This document shows, in pieces, positions 48,574 through 58,217 of a stretch of DNA of 64,000 nt. The first letter of the stretch is position 1, and each line of letters opens with the position of its first letter. This DNA comes from Rhodospirillaceae bacterium (GTDB lineage: Bacteria; Pseudomonadota; Alphaproteobacteria; DSM-16000; Inquilinaceae), in contig JACKIH010000003.1 in NCBI GenBank assembly GCA_020638575.1, positions 3,831,001 through 3,895,000 on the forward strand, written 5' to 3'. The position numbers and the translations under genes were made by a program. The notes under the pieces are model-generated. The model saw only the letters and a list, made by a program, of their open reading frames with translations. It was not told where the DNA came from and did not search any database.

Positions 48574-50661
48574 ATGCCGAAGCTCACCATCGACGGGATG
48601 GAGATCGAGGTCGAACCCGGCACGTCGGTGTTGCAGGCCTGCGAGCGGCTGGGCATCGAGATCCCGCGCTTCTGCTACCACGACCGGCTGTCGGTTCCGG
48701 CCAACTGCCGCATGTGCCTGGTGGAGATGGAGCGGTCGCCCAAGCCCATCGCGTCGTGCGCCATGCCGTGCGGCGACAACATGGTGATCCACACCGACAC
48801 CGAGCTGGTGCACAAGGCGCGCAAGGGGGTGATGGAGTTCCTGCTCATCAACCACCCGCTGGACTGCCCGATCTGCGACCAGGGCGGCGAGTGCGACCTG
48901 CAGGACCAGGCCATGGCCTATGGCTTCGACCACAGCCGCTACAAGGAAAACAAGCGCGCGGTGGCGGAGAAGAACCTGGGTCCGCTGATCAAGACCTTCA
49001 TGACGCGGTGCATCCACTGCACCCGCTGCGTGCGCTTCGCTGAAGAGATCGCCGGCATGCCCGAGATGGGGGCGACCGGCCGCGGCGAGCACACCGAAAT
49101 CGGCACCTATGTGCAGCACGCCATCCAGTCCGAGATGTCGGGCAACATGATCGACATCTGCCCGGTCGGCGCGCTCACCTCCAAGCCTTACCAGTACCAC
49201 GCCCGGCCTTGGGAACTGAGGAAGACCGAGACCATCGACGTGCTGGACGCGGTGGGCTCAAACATCCGGGTCGACTCCCGCGGCAGCGAGGTGCTGCGCG
49301 TGCTGCCGCGCCTGCACGAGGACGTGAACGAGGAGTGGATCTCCGACCGCACGCGCTTTGCCTATGACGGGCTGCGCTACCGCCGGCTCGACCGGCCCTA
49401 TGTGCGCAAGGACGGCAAGCTCGCCCAGGCAAGCTGGGACGAAGCGTTCCAGGCAATCGCCGACAAGCTGGCGGGCGTGAAGGGCGACCGCATCGCCGCC
49501 ATTGCCGGCGACCAGTGCGATGCGGAGTCCATGCTGCTGCTGAAGGAGCTGATGGCCGCCCTCGGCTCGCCCAACATCGATTGCCGCCAGGATGGGGCCA
49601 AGATCGGTTACGGCCCGCGCGGCAGCTACATCTTCAATTCCGGCATCGCCGGCATCGAGCAGGCCGACGCCATCCTGATCGTGGGCGCCAACCCGCGCTG
49701 GGAGGCCACGCTGGTCAACGCCCGCATCCGCAAGCGCTGGTGGGCCGGCGGGCTCAAGGTCGGCGTCATCGGCCCCAATGTGGACCTGACCTACCGCACC
49801 GACTATCTCGGCGCCGGCACCCAGACCCTGCGCGAGGTGGCCGACGGCAGCCACGCCTTCGCCCAGGTGCTGAAGGATGCCGCCAACCCGATGATCATTG
49901 TCGGCATGGGGGCGCTGGCGCGGCCGGACGGCGCCGGCGTGCTGGCGCTCGCCCGCCAGGTGGCGGAGACCTACGGCATGGTGCGTGCGGCCGCGGGCGA
50001 CGATCCCGGCTGGAACGGCTTCAACGTGCTGCACACGGCCGCCGCCCGCGTCGGCGGACTCGACCTGGGCTTCCTGCCAGCCAAGGGCGGGCGCGACGTC
50101 CCCGGCATCCTGGCGGGCGCGGACGCCGGGGAGATCGAGGTGGTGTGGCTGCAGGCGGCCGACGAGATCGACACCGACGCGCTGGCCAAGCCTTTCGTCA
50201 TCTACCAGGGCCACCACGGCGACCGTGGTGCAGCCGTCGCCGACGTGGTGCTGCCGGGGGCCGCCTACACCGAGAAGTCCGCCACCTACGTGAACACCGA
50301 AGGCCGCGTGCAGCTCGCCCGCTTCGCCAGCTTCCCCTTGGGCGAGGCGCGGGAGGATTGGAAGATCCTGCGCGCGGTGAGCGAGAAGCTGGGCAAGACG
50401 CTGCCCTACAACTCCCTGGCCGAGGTGCGCCGCCGGCTGATCGAGACGAACCCGGTGTTCGGCGAGATCGACCTGCAAGCGCCGGGCGAGTGGGGCGCCT
50501 TCGGCGACGACAAGGTGGCGCTGGGCGATCAGCCGTTCGAATCGCCGGTCGTCAACTTCTACAAGGTCGACCCGATCACGCGGGCCTCGGTGACCATGGC
50601 CAAGTGCACCGACGAGATCCTCGCGGCACACGACAAGGAACGGACGGGCACCGATGGATAG
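48574..50661 (+). CDS. nuoG: NADH-quinone oxidoreductase subunit G
   Basis: A 695-residue subunit (75-kDa family). The N-terminal ferredoxin-like domain binds N1b (CYHDRLSVPANCRMC). NHPLDCPICDQGGECDLQD carries the His/Cys ligands of N5, and CIHCTRCVRF those of N4. The rest is the molybdopterin-oxidoreductase-like domain without cofactor. The 8-base overlap with nuoH indicates coupling. Confidence 0.97.
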   Translation: MPKLTIDGMEIEVEPGTSVLQACERLGIEIPRFCYHDRLSVPANCRMCLVEMERSPKPIASCAMPCGDNMVIHTDTELVHKARKGVMEFLLINHPLDCPICDQGGECDLQDQAMAYGFDHSRYKENKRAVAEKNLGPLIKTFMTRCIHCTRCVRFAEEIAGMPEMGATGRGEHTEIGTYVQHAIQSEMSGNMIDICPVGALTSKPYQYHARPWELRKTETIDVLDAVGSNIRVDSRGSEVLRVLPRLHEDVNEEWISDRTRFAYDGLRYRRLDRPYVRKDGKLAQASWDEAFQAIADKLAGVKGDRIAAIAGDQCDAESMLLLKELMAALGSPNIDCRQDGAKIGYGPRGSYIFNSGIAGIEQADAILIVGANPRWEATLVNARIRKRWWAGGLKVGVIGPNVDLTYRTDYLGAGTQTLREVADGSHAFAQVLKDAANPMIIVGMGALARPDGAGVLALARQVAETYGMVRAAAGDDPGWNGFNVLHTAAARVGGLDLGFLPAKGGRDVPGILAGADAGEIEVVWLQAADEIDTDALAKPFVIYQGHHGDRGAAVADVVLPGAAYTEKSATYVNTEGRVQLARFASFPLGEAREDWKILRAVSEKLGKTLPYNSLAEVRRRLIETNPVFGEIDLQAPGEWGAFGDDKVALGDQPFESPVVNFYKVDPITRASVTMAKCTDEILAAHDKERTGTDG

Positions 50662-51667
50662 CGGGTTCTGGAGCGGCTACCTGTGGCCGACGATCTGGAT
50701 CGTCATCCAGATCGTGATCGTGGTCGGGCCGCTGCTCGGCGCGGTGGCGTATCTGACGCTGGCCGAACGCAAGATCCTCGGCGCCATCCAGCTCCGCCAG
50801 GGGCCGATGGTGGTGGGGCCGTTCGGGCTCCTGCAGCCGCTGGCCGACGGGCTGAAGCTGTTCGTCAAGGAAACCATCGTCCCGGCCGGGGCCAACCGGG
50901 CGGTGTTCTTCATCGCGCCGATGCTGACCTTCCTTCTGAGCCTGGTGGCCTGGGCGGTGATCCCCTTCGGCGACAACATGGTGATCGCCAACATCAATGT
51001 CGGCGTGCTGTACCTGTTCGCCATTTCCTCGCTGGGCGTGTACGGCATCATCATGGCCGGCTGGGCGTCCAACTCGCGCTACGCCTTCCTCGGCGGCCTC
51101 AGGTCGGCGGCGCAGATGGTGTCCTACGAAGTCTCCATCGGCTTCATCATCATCTCCGTGCTGCTGTGCGCCGGTTCGCTCAACCTGTCGGAGATCGTGC
51201 GCGCCCAGGAAGGGCTGTGGTTCTTCATCCCGCTCTTCCCCATGTTCATCGTGTTCTTCGTATCCGCACTGGCGGAAACCAACCGCGCCCCGTTCGACCT
51301 GCCGGAAGGCGAATCGGAAATCACCGGCGGCTTCATGGTCGAATACTCGGCCATGACCTACGCGCTGTTCTTCCTCGGCGAATACGCCAACATGATCTTG
51401 ATGAGCGCGTTCGCCACCATCCTGTTCCTGGGTGGCTGGCTGCCGCCGCTGTCGATCCCGCCCTTCACCTGGGTGCCGGGGCCGATCTGGTTCATCTTGA
51501 AGATCTGCGTGGTGCTCTTCGTCTTCATCTGGGTGCGCGGAACCATGCCGCGCTACCGCTACGACCAGTTGATGCGGCTCGGCTGGAAGGTGTTCCTGCC
51601 GTTCTCGCTGGGCTGGGTGATCGTCACCGCCGGCGTGCTGGTGACCTTCGGATGGCTGCCGGAATGA
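50654..51667 (+). CDS. nuoH: NADH-quinone oxidoreductase subunit H
   Basis: A 337-residue membrane subunit with eight helices that connects the quinone cavity to the proton channels. Conserved loop segments are AERKILGAIQLRQGPMVVGPFGLLQPLADGLKLF and ALAETNRAPFDLPEGESEITGGFMVEYS, rich in the charged residues of the E-channel. It starts at the ATG overlapping the end of nuoG. Confidence 0.97.
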   Translation: MDSGFWSGYLWPTIWIVIQIVIVVGPLLGAVAYLTLAERKILGAIQLRQGPMVVGPFGLLQPLADGLKLFVKETIVPAGANRAVFFIAPMLTFLLSLVAWAVIPFGDNMVIANINVGVLYLFAISSLGVYGIIMAGWASNSRYAFLGGLRSAAQMVSYEVSIGFIIISVLLCAGSLNLSEIVRAQEGLWFFIPLFPMFIVFFVSALAETNRAPFDLPEGESEITGGFMVEYSAMTYALFFLGEYANMILMSAFATILFLGGWLPPLSIPPFTWVPGPIWFILKICVVLFVFIWVRGTMPRYRYDQLMRLGWKVFLPFSLGWVIVTAGVLVTFGWLPE

Positions 51668-51720
51668 CCGCCCGCGACGCTTTCGCTCCGGCCGCGCGGG
51701 CCGGACAGGGGTTCTGACGC

Positions 51721-52209
51721 ATGTCTGTGATCGATCGTACCGCCCGCAGTTTTCTGCTGACCGAGCTGATAACCGGCATGGCGCTGACGCTGCGCTACAT
51801 GTTCCGGCCGAAGGCCACGCTGAACTATCCCTACGAGAAGGGCCTGCTTTCCCCGCGCTTCCGCGGCGAGCACGCGCTGCGCCGCTATCCCAACGGCGAA
51901 GAGCGGTGCATCGCCTGCAAGCTGTGCGAGGCCATCTGCCCGGCCCAGGCCATCACCATCGAGGCCGAGCCGCGCGACGACGGCAGCCGCCGCACCACGC
52001 GCTACGACATCGACATGACCAAGTGCATCTTCTGCGGCTTCTGCCAGGAAGCCTGCCCGGTGGATGCCATCGTTGAGGGCCCGAACTTCGAGTATTCCAC
52101 CGAAACCCGGGAAGAGCTGTTCTACAACAAGGACAAGCTGCTGGCGAACGGCGACCGGTGGGAAGCCCAGCTCGCGGCCAACATTGCGGCCGATGCGCCA
52201 TACCGCTAA
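51721..52209 (+). CDS. nuoI: NADH-quinone oxidoreductase subunit I
   Basis: A 162-residue ferredoxin-type subunit (TYKY family) with two [4Fe-4S] clusters, N6a and N6b: CIACKLCEAICPAQAI and CIFCGFCQEACPVDAI. The N-terminal helix lies on the membrane. The 107-base gap to nuoJ shows no separate gene. Confidence 0.97.
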   Translation: MSVIDRTARSFLLTELITGMALTLRYMFRPKATLNYPYEKGLLSPRFRGEHALRRYPNGEERCIACKLCEAICPAQAITIEAEPRDDGSRRTTRYDIDMTKCIFCGFCQEACPVDAIVEGPNFEYSTETREELFYNKDKLLANGDRWEAQLAANIAADAPYR

Positions 52210-52316
52210 AACCCAACCGACCGGCGGGAGCGCCGCTGGCCTGCCCGACGACCGGACGGGCACCCGCGCCCACCGTTCCTTGATCCCACCGGCCTCGTAA
52301 GGGGACGCACCCCGGC

Positions 52317-52928
52317 ATGTTCGTTGTCACCCTTGCCTTCTACCTGTTTGCCACGGTGACCATCGGCTCCGCGCTGATGGTGATCTCCGCGCGCAATCCC
52401 GTGCACTCCGTGCTGTTCCTCATCCTGGCGTTCTTCAGTGCCGCCGCCCTGTTCGTGCTGATGGGGGCGGAGTTCCTGGCGATGATCCTGGTGGTGGTCT
52501 ATGTGGGCGCCGTCGCCGTGCTGTTCTTGTTCGTGGTGATGATGCTGGACATCGATTTCCGCGAACTGAAGCAGGGCTTCCTGCAATACCTGCCGCTGGG
52601 CGTGCTGATCGGCGTGGTGCTGGCCGTGGAGTTGATTTTCGTCATCGGCTCCGTGGCATTGATCGCCGATCAGGAGGCGCTGGCCGAGGGCCAGGCGCTG
52701 CCGCTGACCCAGGGCAACATCGAAGCGCTGGGGCGCGTGCTCTACACCCAGTACCTGTTCTTGTTCCAGGCGGCTGGCCTGGTGCTGCTGGTGGCGATGA
52801 TCGGCGCCATCGTGCTGACGCTGCGCCACCGCGTCGGCGTGCGCCGCCAGAAGGTCTCAGACCAGGTGTCGCGCCGCCCCGAAGACGTGGTGATCAAGGT
52901 CCGGCCGGGCGTCGGGGAAGGGGTGTAG
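52317..52928 (+). CDS. nuoJ: NADH-quinone oxidoreductase subunit J
   Basis: A 203-residue membrane subunit with five helices (ND6 family). NPVHSVLFLILAFFSAAALFVLMGAEFLAMILVVVYVGAVAVLFLFVVMML contains the pi-bulge helix 3 and the conserved Glu and Tyr. The C-terminus is basic and cytoplasmic. The AAGGGG before the ATG fits as ribosome site. Confidence 0.96.
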   Translation: MFVVTLAFYLFATVTIGSALMVISARNPVHSVLFLILAFFSAAALFVLMGAEFLAMILVVVYVGAVAVLFLFVVMMLDIDFRELKQGFLQYLPLGVLIGVVLAVELIFVIGSVALIADQEALAEGQALPLTQGNIEALGRVLYTQYLFLFQAAGLVLLVAMIGAIVLTLRHRVGVRRQKVSDQVSRRPEDVVIKVRPGVGEGV

Positions 52929-52930
52929 CC

Positions 52931-53239
52931 ATGGCGATCGGCCTTGAACACTATCTGACGGTGGCGGCCCTGCTGTTCACCATCGGCATCGTCGGCATCT
53001 TCCTCAACCGCCGCAACGTCATCATCATCCTGATGTCGGTGGAGCTGATGCTGCTGGCCGTCAACATCAACCTGGTGGCCTTCTCCACCCACACGGGCAA
53101 CCTGGTGGGCCAGGTGTTCGCGCTGTTCGTCCTCACCGTCGCGGCGGCGGAGGCGGCCATCGGGCTGGCCATCCTGGTGGTGTATTTCCGCAACCGCGGG
53201 ACCATCGCGGTGCGGGACATCAACATGATGAAAGGGTAG
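52931..53239 (+). CDS. nuoK: NADH-quinone oxidoreductase subunit K
   Basis: A 102-residue membrane subunit with three helices (ND4L family). The two membrane glutamates needed for proton transfer are in MSVELMLLAVN and AAAEAAIGLAI. It follows nuoJ after 2 bases and precedes nuoL by 4. Confidence 0.97.
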   Translation: MAIGLEHYLTVAALLFTIGIVGIFLNRRNVIIILMSVELMLLAVNINLVAFSTHTGNLVGQVFALFVLTVAAAEAAIGLAILVVYFRNRGTIAVRDINMMKG

Positions 53240-53243
53240 GGGC

Positions 53244-55193
53244 ATGGAAGTCGCCACGATCTTCCTGCCGCTGATCGGCTGCATCATCGCCGGGCTGTTC
53301 GGCCGCACCATCGGCGCCCGCGGCGCCATGGCGGTCACCGTCACCGCCGTATGCGTGTCCGCGGTGCTGTCGATCATCCTGTTCTTCCAGCTCACGGGCG
53401 AAGGCAGCGAAGCCTACACGGTCACCCTCTTCACCTTCATCGACAGCGGCGCCTTCGAGGTCTCCTGGGCGCTCAGGTTCGATGCGCTGACCGCGGTGAT
53501 GCTGATCGTGGTCAACGGCGTGTCGTCGATGGTGCACATCTACTCCATCGGCTACATGGCGCACGACGGCCACCGGGCGCGCTTCTTCAGCTATCTCAGC
53601 CTGTTCACCTTCGCCATGTTGATGCTGATCACGGCAGACAACCTGGTGCAGCTCTATTTCGGCTGGGAAGGCGTCGGCCTGGCCTCCTACCTGCTGATCG
53701 GCTTCTGGCACGAACGGGAGAGTGCCCGGGCCGCCGCGGTGAAGGCGTTCGTCGTCAACCGCATCGGCGACTTCGGCTTCGCGCTCGGCATCTTCGCGGT
53801 GTTCATGGTGTTCGGCTCGGTGGAGTTCGACACCATCTTCTCGTCCGCCGCCGAGCACGCCGATGCCACCTTCACCTTCCTCGGCTACGAGGTGCACGCG
53901 CTGACCTGCGCCTGCCTGCTGCTGTTCATGGGGGCCATGGGCAAGTCGGCCCAGTTGGGCCTGCACACCTGGCTGCCGGACGCCATGGAAGGCCCCACCC
54001 CGGTCTCCGCCCTGATCCACGCCGCCACCATGGTGACGGCGGGCGTGTTCATGGTGGCGCGCATGTCGCCGCTGTTCGAATACGCGCCGGATGCGCTGAC
54101 GGTGGTGTGCCTGGTGGGGGCGGCCACCGCCATCGTTGCCGCCACCATCGGCATCACCCAGAACGACATCAAGCGGGTGATCGCCTATTCCACCATGAGC
54201 CAGCTCGGCTACATGTTCTTCGCGCTGGGTGTGTCGGCCTACTCGGCCGCCATCTTCCACCTGATGACCCACGCCTTCTTCAAGAGCCTGCTCTTCCTCG
54301 GCGCCGGCAGCGTCATCCATGCCATGTCCGACGAGCAGGACATGCGCAAGATGGGCGGCATCTGGAAGCAGATCCCCTACACCTACACCCTCATGTGGAT
54401 CGGCAGCCTGGCGCTGGCGGGCATCGGCATCTATGGCGTGTTCGGGGCGGCCGGCTTCTATTCCAAGGATCTCATCCTGGAGTCCGCCTTCGCCGACCAT
54501 AGCTGGTTCGGCGACATCGCCTACTGGCTGGGCGTGGTCGCCGCCTTCCTCACGGCGTTCTATTCCTGGCGCCTCATCATCATGACCTTCCACGGCCCCT
54601 CGCGGGCGGAAGAGAAGGTGGCGGCCCATGTGCACGAGTCGTCCTGGGTGATGCTGGGCCCGCTGGTGCCGCTGGCGGCGGGCGCCATCTTCGCCGGCTG
54701 GATCGGCTACGACGCCTTTGCCGGCCACGGGCGGGAAGCCTTCTGGGGCGAGGCGCTGTTCGTGCTGCACGCCAACGACACCGTCGAAGCGGCCCACCAC
54801 GTGCCCTTCTGGGGCAAGATCCTGCCCCTGGTGCTGGCCTTCGGCGGCATTGCGCTGGCCTATGTGGTCTACATGATGCGGCCGGGCATGGCGGGTGCCA
54901 TCGCTCGGGCAACGCGGCCGGTCTACGTGTTCCTGCTCAACAAGTGGTACTTCGACGAGCTTTTCCACTGGGCCGTGGTGCGGCCGGCCAACGTGCTCGG
55001 CCGCCTCTTGTGGAAGGGCGGCGACGGCGCGGTGATCGACGGGCTCGGCCCCAACGGCATCGCGTCGACCACCCGCATGGTGGCCCGCCAGGCGAGCCGG
55101 CTGCAGACCGGCTACGTCTATCACTACGTGTTCGCCATGCTGGTGGGCGCGGTGGGGCTGGTCACGTGGTACCTGTACACCGTATCGGCATAG
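53244..55193 (+). CDS. nuoL: NADH-quinone oxidoreductase subunit L
   Basis: A 649-residue antiporter-like membrane subunit with about 16 helices and the long lateral helix at its end. Proton-path residues are in FGWEGVGLASYLLIGFWHER and GKSAQLGLHTWLPDAMEGPTPVSALIHAATMVTAG, with Lys and His in later helices (DIKRVIAYSTMSQLGYM). Length and order are normal. Confidence 0.97.
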   Translation: MEVATIFLPLIGCIIAGLFGRTIGARGAMAVTVTAVCVSAVLSIILFFQLTGEGSEAYTVTLFTFIDSGAFEVSWALRFDALTAVMLIVVNGVSSMVHIYSIGYMAHDGHRARFFSYLSLFTFAMLMLITADNLVQLYFGWEGVGLASYLLIGFWHERESARAAAVKAFVVNRIGDFGFALGIFAVFMVFGSVEFDTIFSSAAEHADATFTFLGYEVHALTCACLLLFMGAMGKSAQLGLHTWLPDAMEGPTPVSALIHAATMVTAGVFMVARMSPLFEYAPDALTVVCLVGAATAIVAATIGITQNDIKRVIAYSTMSQLGYMFFALGVSAYSAAIFHLMTHAFFKSLLFLGAGSVIHAMSDEQDMRKMGGIWKQIPYTYTLMWIGSLALAGIGIYGVFGAAGFYSKDLILESAFADHSWFGDIAYWLGVVAAFLTAFYSWRLIIMTFHGPSRAEEKVAAHVHESSWVMLGPLVPLAAGAIFAGWIGYDAFAGHGREAFWGEALFVLHANDTVEAAHHVPFWGKILPLVLAFGGIALAYVVYMMRPGMAGAIARATRPVYVFLLNKWYFDELFHWAVVRPANVLGRLLWKGGDGAVIDGLGPNGIASTTRMVARQASRLQTGYVYHYVFAMLVGAVGLVTWYLYTVSA

Positions 55194-55215
55194 GGTCGAG
55201 GAAGGGGTTCAACCG

Positions 55216-56733
55216 ATGACCTGGCCGCTGTTGTCGCTCGTCACCTTCGTGCCGCTGGCCGGAGCCGCGATCATCTTTCTGATCGTCCGCGGGCCGGCCG
55301 AGGAGACGGCGACCAACGCCCGCTGGATGGCGCTGTGGGCCTCGCTGCTCACCTTCGTGCTGTCGCTGTTCGTGTGGTTCAACTTCGACTCCTCGACCCC
55401 GGACTTCCAGTTCGAGGAGCACATGGATTGGTTCCCCCATCTGGGGATCGCCTACCATGTGGGCGTCGACGGCATTTCCATGCTGTTCGTCCTGCTGTGC
55501 ACCTTGTTGACCCCGCTGTGCATCCTCGCGTCGTGGAAGATCGCCGACCGGGTGAAGGAATACATGATCGCATTCCTCATCCTGGAAACCATGATGATCG
55601 GGATGTTCTGCGCGCTCGACTTCGTATTGTTCTATGTGTTCTTCGAAGGCGTGCTGATCCCGATGTTCATTATCATCGGGGTATGGGGCAGCGGGTCACG
55701 CCGCGTGTATGCGGCCTTCAAGTTCTTCTTGTTCACGCTGCTCGGCTCTGTGCTGATGCTGCTGGCGCTGCTGGCCATCTATCTGGAGGTCGGCACCACC
55801 GACATCCCGACGCTGCTGATCTACCACTTCCCCGCCGGCATGCAGACCTGGCTGTGGCTCGCCATGTTCGCCTCCTTCGCGGTGAAGGTACCCATGTGGC
55901 CGGTGCACACCTGGCTGCCCGACGCCCACGTGGAAGCGCCCACCGCGGGATCGGTGATCCTGGCCGGCGTGCTCTTGAAGATGGGCGGCTACGGCTTCCT
56001 GCGCTTCTCCATCCCCATGCTGCCGGAAGCGACGGCGGAGTTCACGCCGCTGATCTACACCCTCAGCGTCGTGGCGATCATCTACACCTCGCTGGTCGCC
56101 ATGGCCCAGGAGGACATGAAGAAGCTGATCGCCTACTCCTCGGTGGCCCATATGGGCTTCGTGACCATCGGCATGTTCACGCTGACCACCCAGGGGGTGC
56201 AGGGCTCGATCTACCAGATGCTCAGCCACGGCATCGTGTCGGGCGCCCTCTTCCTGTGCGTCGGGGTGGTGTACGACCGGCTGCATACGCGTGAGATCGC
56301 GCGCTTCGGCGGGCTGGTGAACAACATGCCGCGCTACGCCCTGGTGTTCATGATCTTCATGCTGGCTTCGGTCGGTCTGCCCGGCACTTCGGGCTTCGTC
56401 GGCGAGTTCCTCAGCCTGCTCGGTGCCTTCCTGGCCAACACCTGGGTGGCCGCACTCGCCGCCATCGGCGTGATCCTGGGGGCGGTCTACATGCTGAGCC
56501 TCTATCGCCGCGTCATCTTCGGCAAGCTGGTGAAGGAAGACCTGAAGCTGCTGAAGGATCTGAGCGCCCGGGAGATCGCGGTGTTCGCGCCGCTGATCGC
56601 CATGGTGCTGTGGATGGGCATCTATCCCGGCTCGTTCATCGAGGTGATGGAGGTCTCCGTCGACCACCTGATCCAGAACTACCAGGTCGCGCTGGAACAG
56701 GCCGGCCACGCAACCACCATTGCCAGCCGGTAG
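55216..56733 (+). CDS. nuoM: NADH-quinone oxidoreductase subunit M
   Basis: A 505-residue antiporter-like membrane subunit with about 14 helices (ND4 family). Key segments are FFEGVLIPMFIIIGVWG with the conserved Glu, FAVKVPMWPVHTWLPDAHVEAPTAGSVILAGVLLKMGGYG, and EDMKKLIAYSSVAHMGF. It is co-transcribed with nuoL and nuoN. Confidence 0.97.
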   Translation: MTWPLLSLVTFVPLAGAAIIFLIVRGPAEETATNARWMALWASLLTFVLSLFVWFNFDSSTPDFQFEEHMDWFPHLGIAYHVGVDGISMLFVLLCTLLTPLCILASWKIADRVKEYMIAFLILETMMIGMFCALDFVLFYVFFEGVLIPMFIIIGVWGSGSRRVYAAFKFFLFTLLGSVLMLLALLAIYLEVGTTDIPTLLIYHFPAGMQTWLWLAMFASFAVKVPMWPVHTWLPDAHVEAPTAGSVILAGVLLKMGGYGFLRFSIPMLPEATAEFTPLIYTLSVVAIIYTSLVAMAQEDMKKLIAYSSVAHMGFVTIGMFTLTTQGVQGSIYQMLSHGIVSGALFLCVGVVYDRLHTREIARFGGLVNNMPRYALVFMIFMLASVGLPGTSGFVGEFLSLLGAFLANTWVAALAAIGVILGAVYMLSLYRRVIFGKLVKEDLKLLKDLSAREIAVFAPLIAMVLWMGIYPGSFIEVMEVSVDHLIQNYQVALEQAGHATTIASR

Positions 56734-56748
56734 CGAGGCAGCCGCGCC

Positions 56749-58215
56749 ATGACCGCGTTTCCCGATCTGATACCGGCCCTGCCCGAGATCTTCCTGGCCT
56801 GCGCCGCCATGGCCCTGCTGCTGATCGGCGTGTTCCGCGGCGACGGGGCGACCGGCCTGGTGTGTTGGCTGGCCGTGGCAGCGCTGGCCGCGACGGCGGT
56901 GCTGCTGGTGGCGGTGGTGCCCGAGGGGCGGGTGGAGACCTTCGAGGGCCAGTTCGTCCTCGACGACTTCGCCATCTTCATGAAGCTGTTGGCCGTGCTG
57001 GGCACGGCGGTGGCGCTGGTGATGTCCTTGGGCTTCATCGAGCGCGAGCAGATGGCCCGGTTCGAATACCCGGTGCTGTTCCTGTTTGCCACGCTCGGCA
57101 TGCTGATGATGATCAGCGCCAACGACCTGATCTCGCTTTATCTGGGGCTGGAGCTGCAGAGCCTGTCGCTCTACGTCATTGCGGCCTTCCGGCGCGATGC
57201 CCTGCGCTCCTCCGAGGCGGGGCTCAAATACTTCGTCCTGGGCGCGGTGTCGTCGGGCATGCTGCTCTACGGCGCCTCGATGATCTACGGCTTCTCCGGC
57301 ACCACCAGCTTCGACGGGCTGGCCGACGTGGCCTTCACCGGTGCGCCGCCCATCGGCTTGGTGGTTGGGCTGGTGTTCGTGTGCGCAGCGCTCGCCTTCA
57401 AGATCTCCGCCGTGCCGTTCCACATGTGGACGCCCGACGTCTACGAAGGCGCACCAACGCCGGTGACCGCCTTCTTTGCCGCCGCCCCCAAGGTGGCCGC
57501 CATGGCGCTGTTCGTGCGCGTGCTGGTGGAACCGCTAGGCGATCTGGTGGCGCAGTGGCAGCAGATCATCATCGTCACTTCGGTGTTGTCGATGGCACTG
57601 GGCGCGTTTGCCGCCATCGCCCAGCGCAACATCAAGCGCCTGATGGCCTATTCCTCCATCGGCCATGTCGGCTTCGCCCTGGTCGGCCTGGCCGCAGGGT
57701 CGGAGGATGGCGTGCGCGGCGTGCTCGTCTACATGGCGATCTACGTGGCCATGTCGCTCGGCACCTTCGCCACCATCCTGTGCATGCGGGTCAACGGCCG
57801 CATGGTGGAATCGCTGGACGACCTGGCGGGGCTCAGCCGCACCAACCCGATGCTGGCCTTCGGCATGGCCATCTTCATGTTCTCCATGGCCGGCATTCCG
57901 CCGCTCGCCGGGTTCTTCGCCAAGCTCTACGTCTTCATGGCGGCGATCCAGGCGCAGCTCTACACGCTGGCGGTGCTCGGCGTGGTGTCGAGCGTGGTGG
58001 CCGCCTTCTACTATCTGCGGATCGTCAAGCTGATGTACTTCGACGAGCCGACCGAGGCGTTCGACCGGCCGATCGAACGGTCGATGTCGACCATCCTGGT
58101 GGCCACCGGCCTGTTCACCGCACTGTTCTTCGCCTATCCGGGGCCGCTGCTGGATGCGGCGTCGGCCGCGGCATCGGCGGTGTTCCCCGAGGCGGCGGCG
58201 CCGGCCACCCAGTGA
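56749..58215 (+). CDS. nuoN: NADH-quinone oxidoreductase subunit N
   Basis: A 488-residue antiporter-like membrane subunit with about 14 helices (ND2 family), ending complex I. LYLGLELQSLSLYVIAAF, KISAVPFHMWTPDVYEGAPTPVTAFFAAAPK and NIKRLMAYSSIGHVGFAL carry the conserved charged residues. The biotin ligase gene starts 2 bases after its stop. Confidence 0.97.
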   Translation: MTAFPDLIPALPEIFLACAAMALLLIGVFRGDGATGLVCWLAVAALAATAVLLVAVVPEGRVETFEGQFVLDDFAIFMKLLAVLGTAVALVMSLGFIEREQMARFEYPVLFLFATLGMLMMISANDLISLYLGLELQSLSLYVIAAFRRDALRSSEAGLKYFVLGAVSSGMLLYGASMIYGFSGTTSFDGLADVAFTGAPPIGLVVGLVFVCAALAFKISAVPFHMWTPDVYEGAPTPVTAFFAAAPKVAAMALFVRVLVEPLGDLVAQWQQIIIVTSVLSMALGAFAAIAQRNIKRLMAYSSIGHVGFALVGLAAGSEDGVRGVLVYMAIYVAMSLGTFATILCMRVNGRMVESLDDLAGLSRTNPMLAFGMAIFMFSMAGIPPLAGFFAKLYVFMAAIQAQLYTLAVLGVVSSVVAAFYYLRIVKLMYFDEPTEAFDRPIERSMSTILVATGLFTALFFAYPGPLLDAASAAASAVFPEAAAPATQ

Positions 58216-58217
58216 CC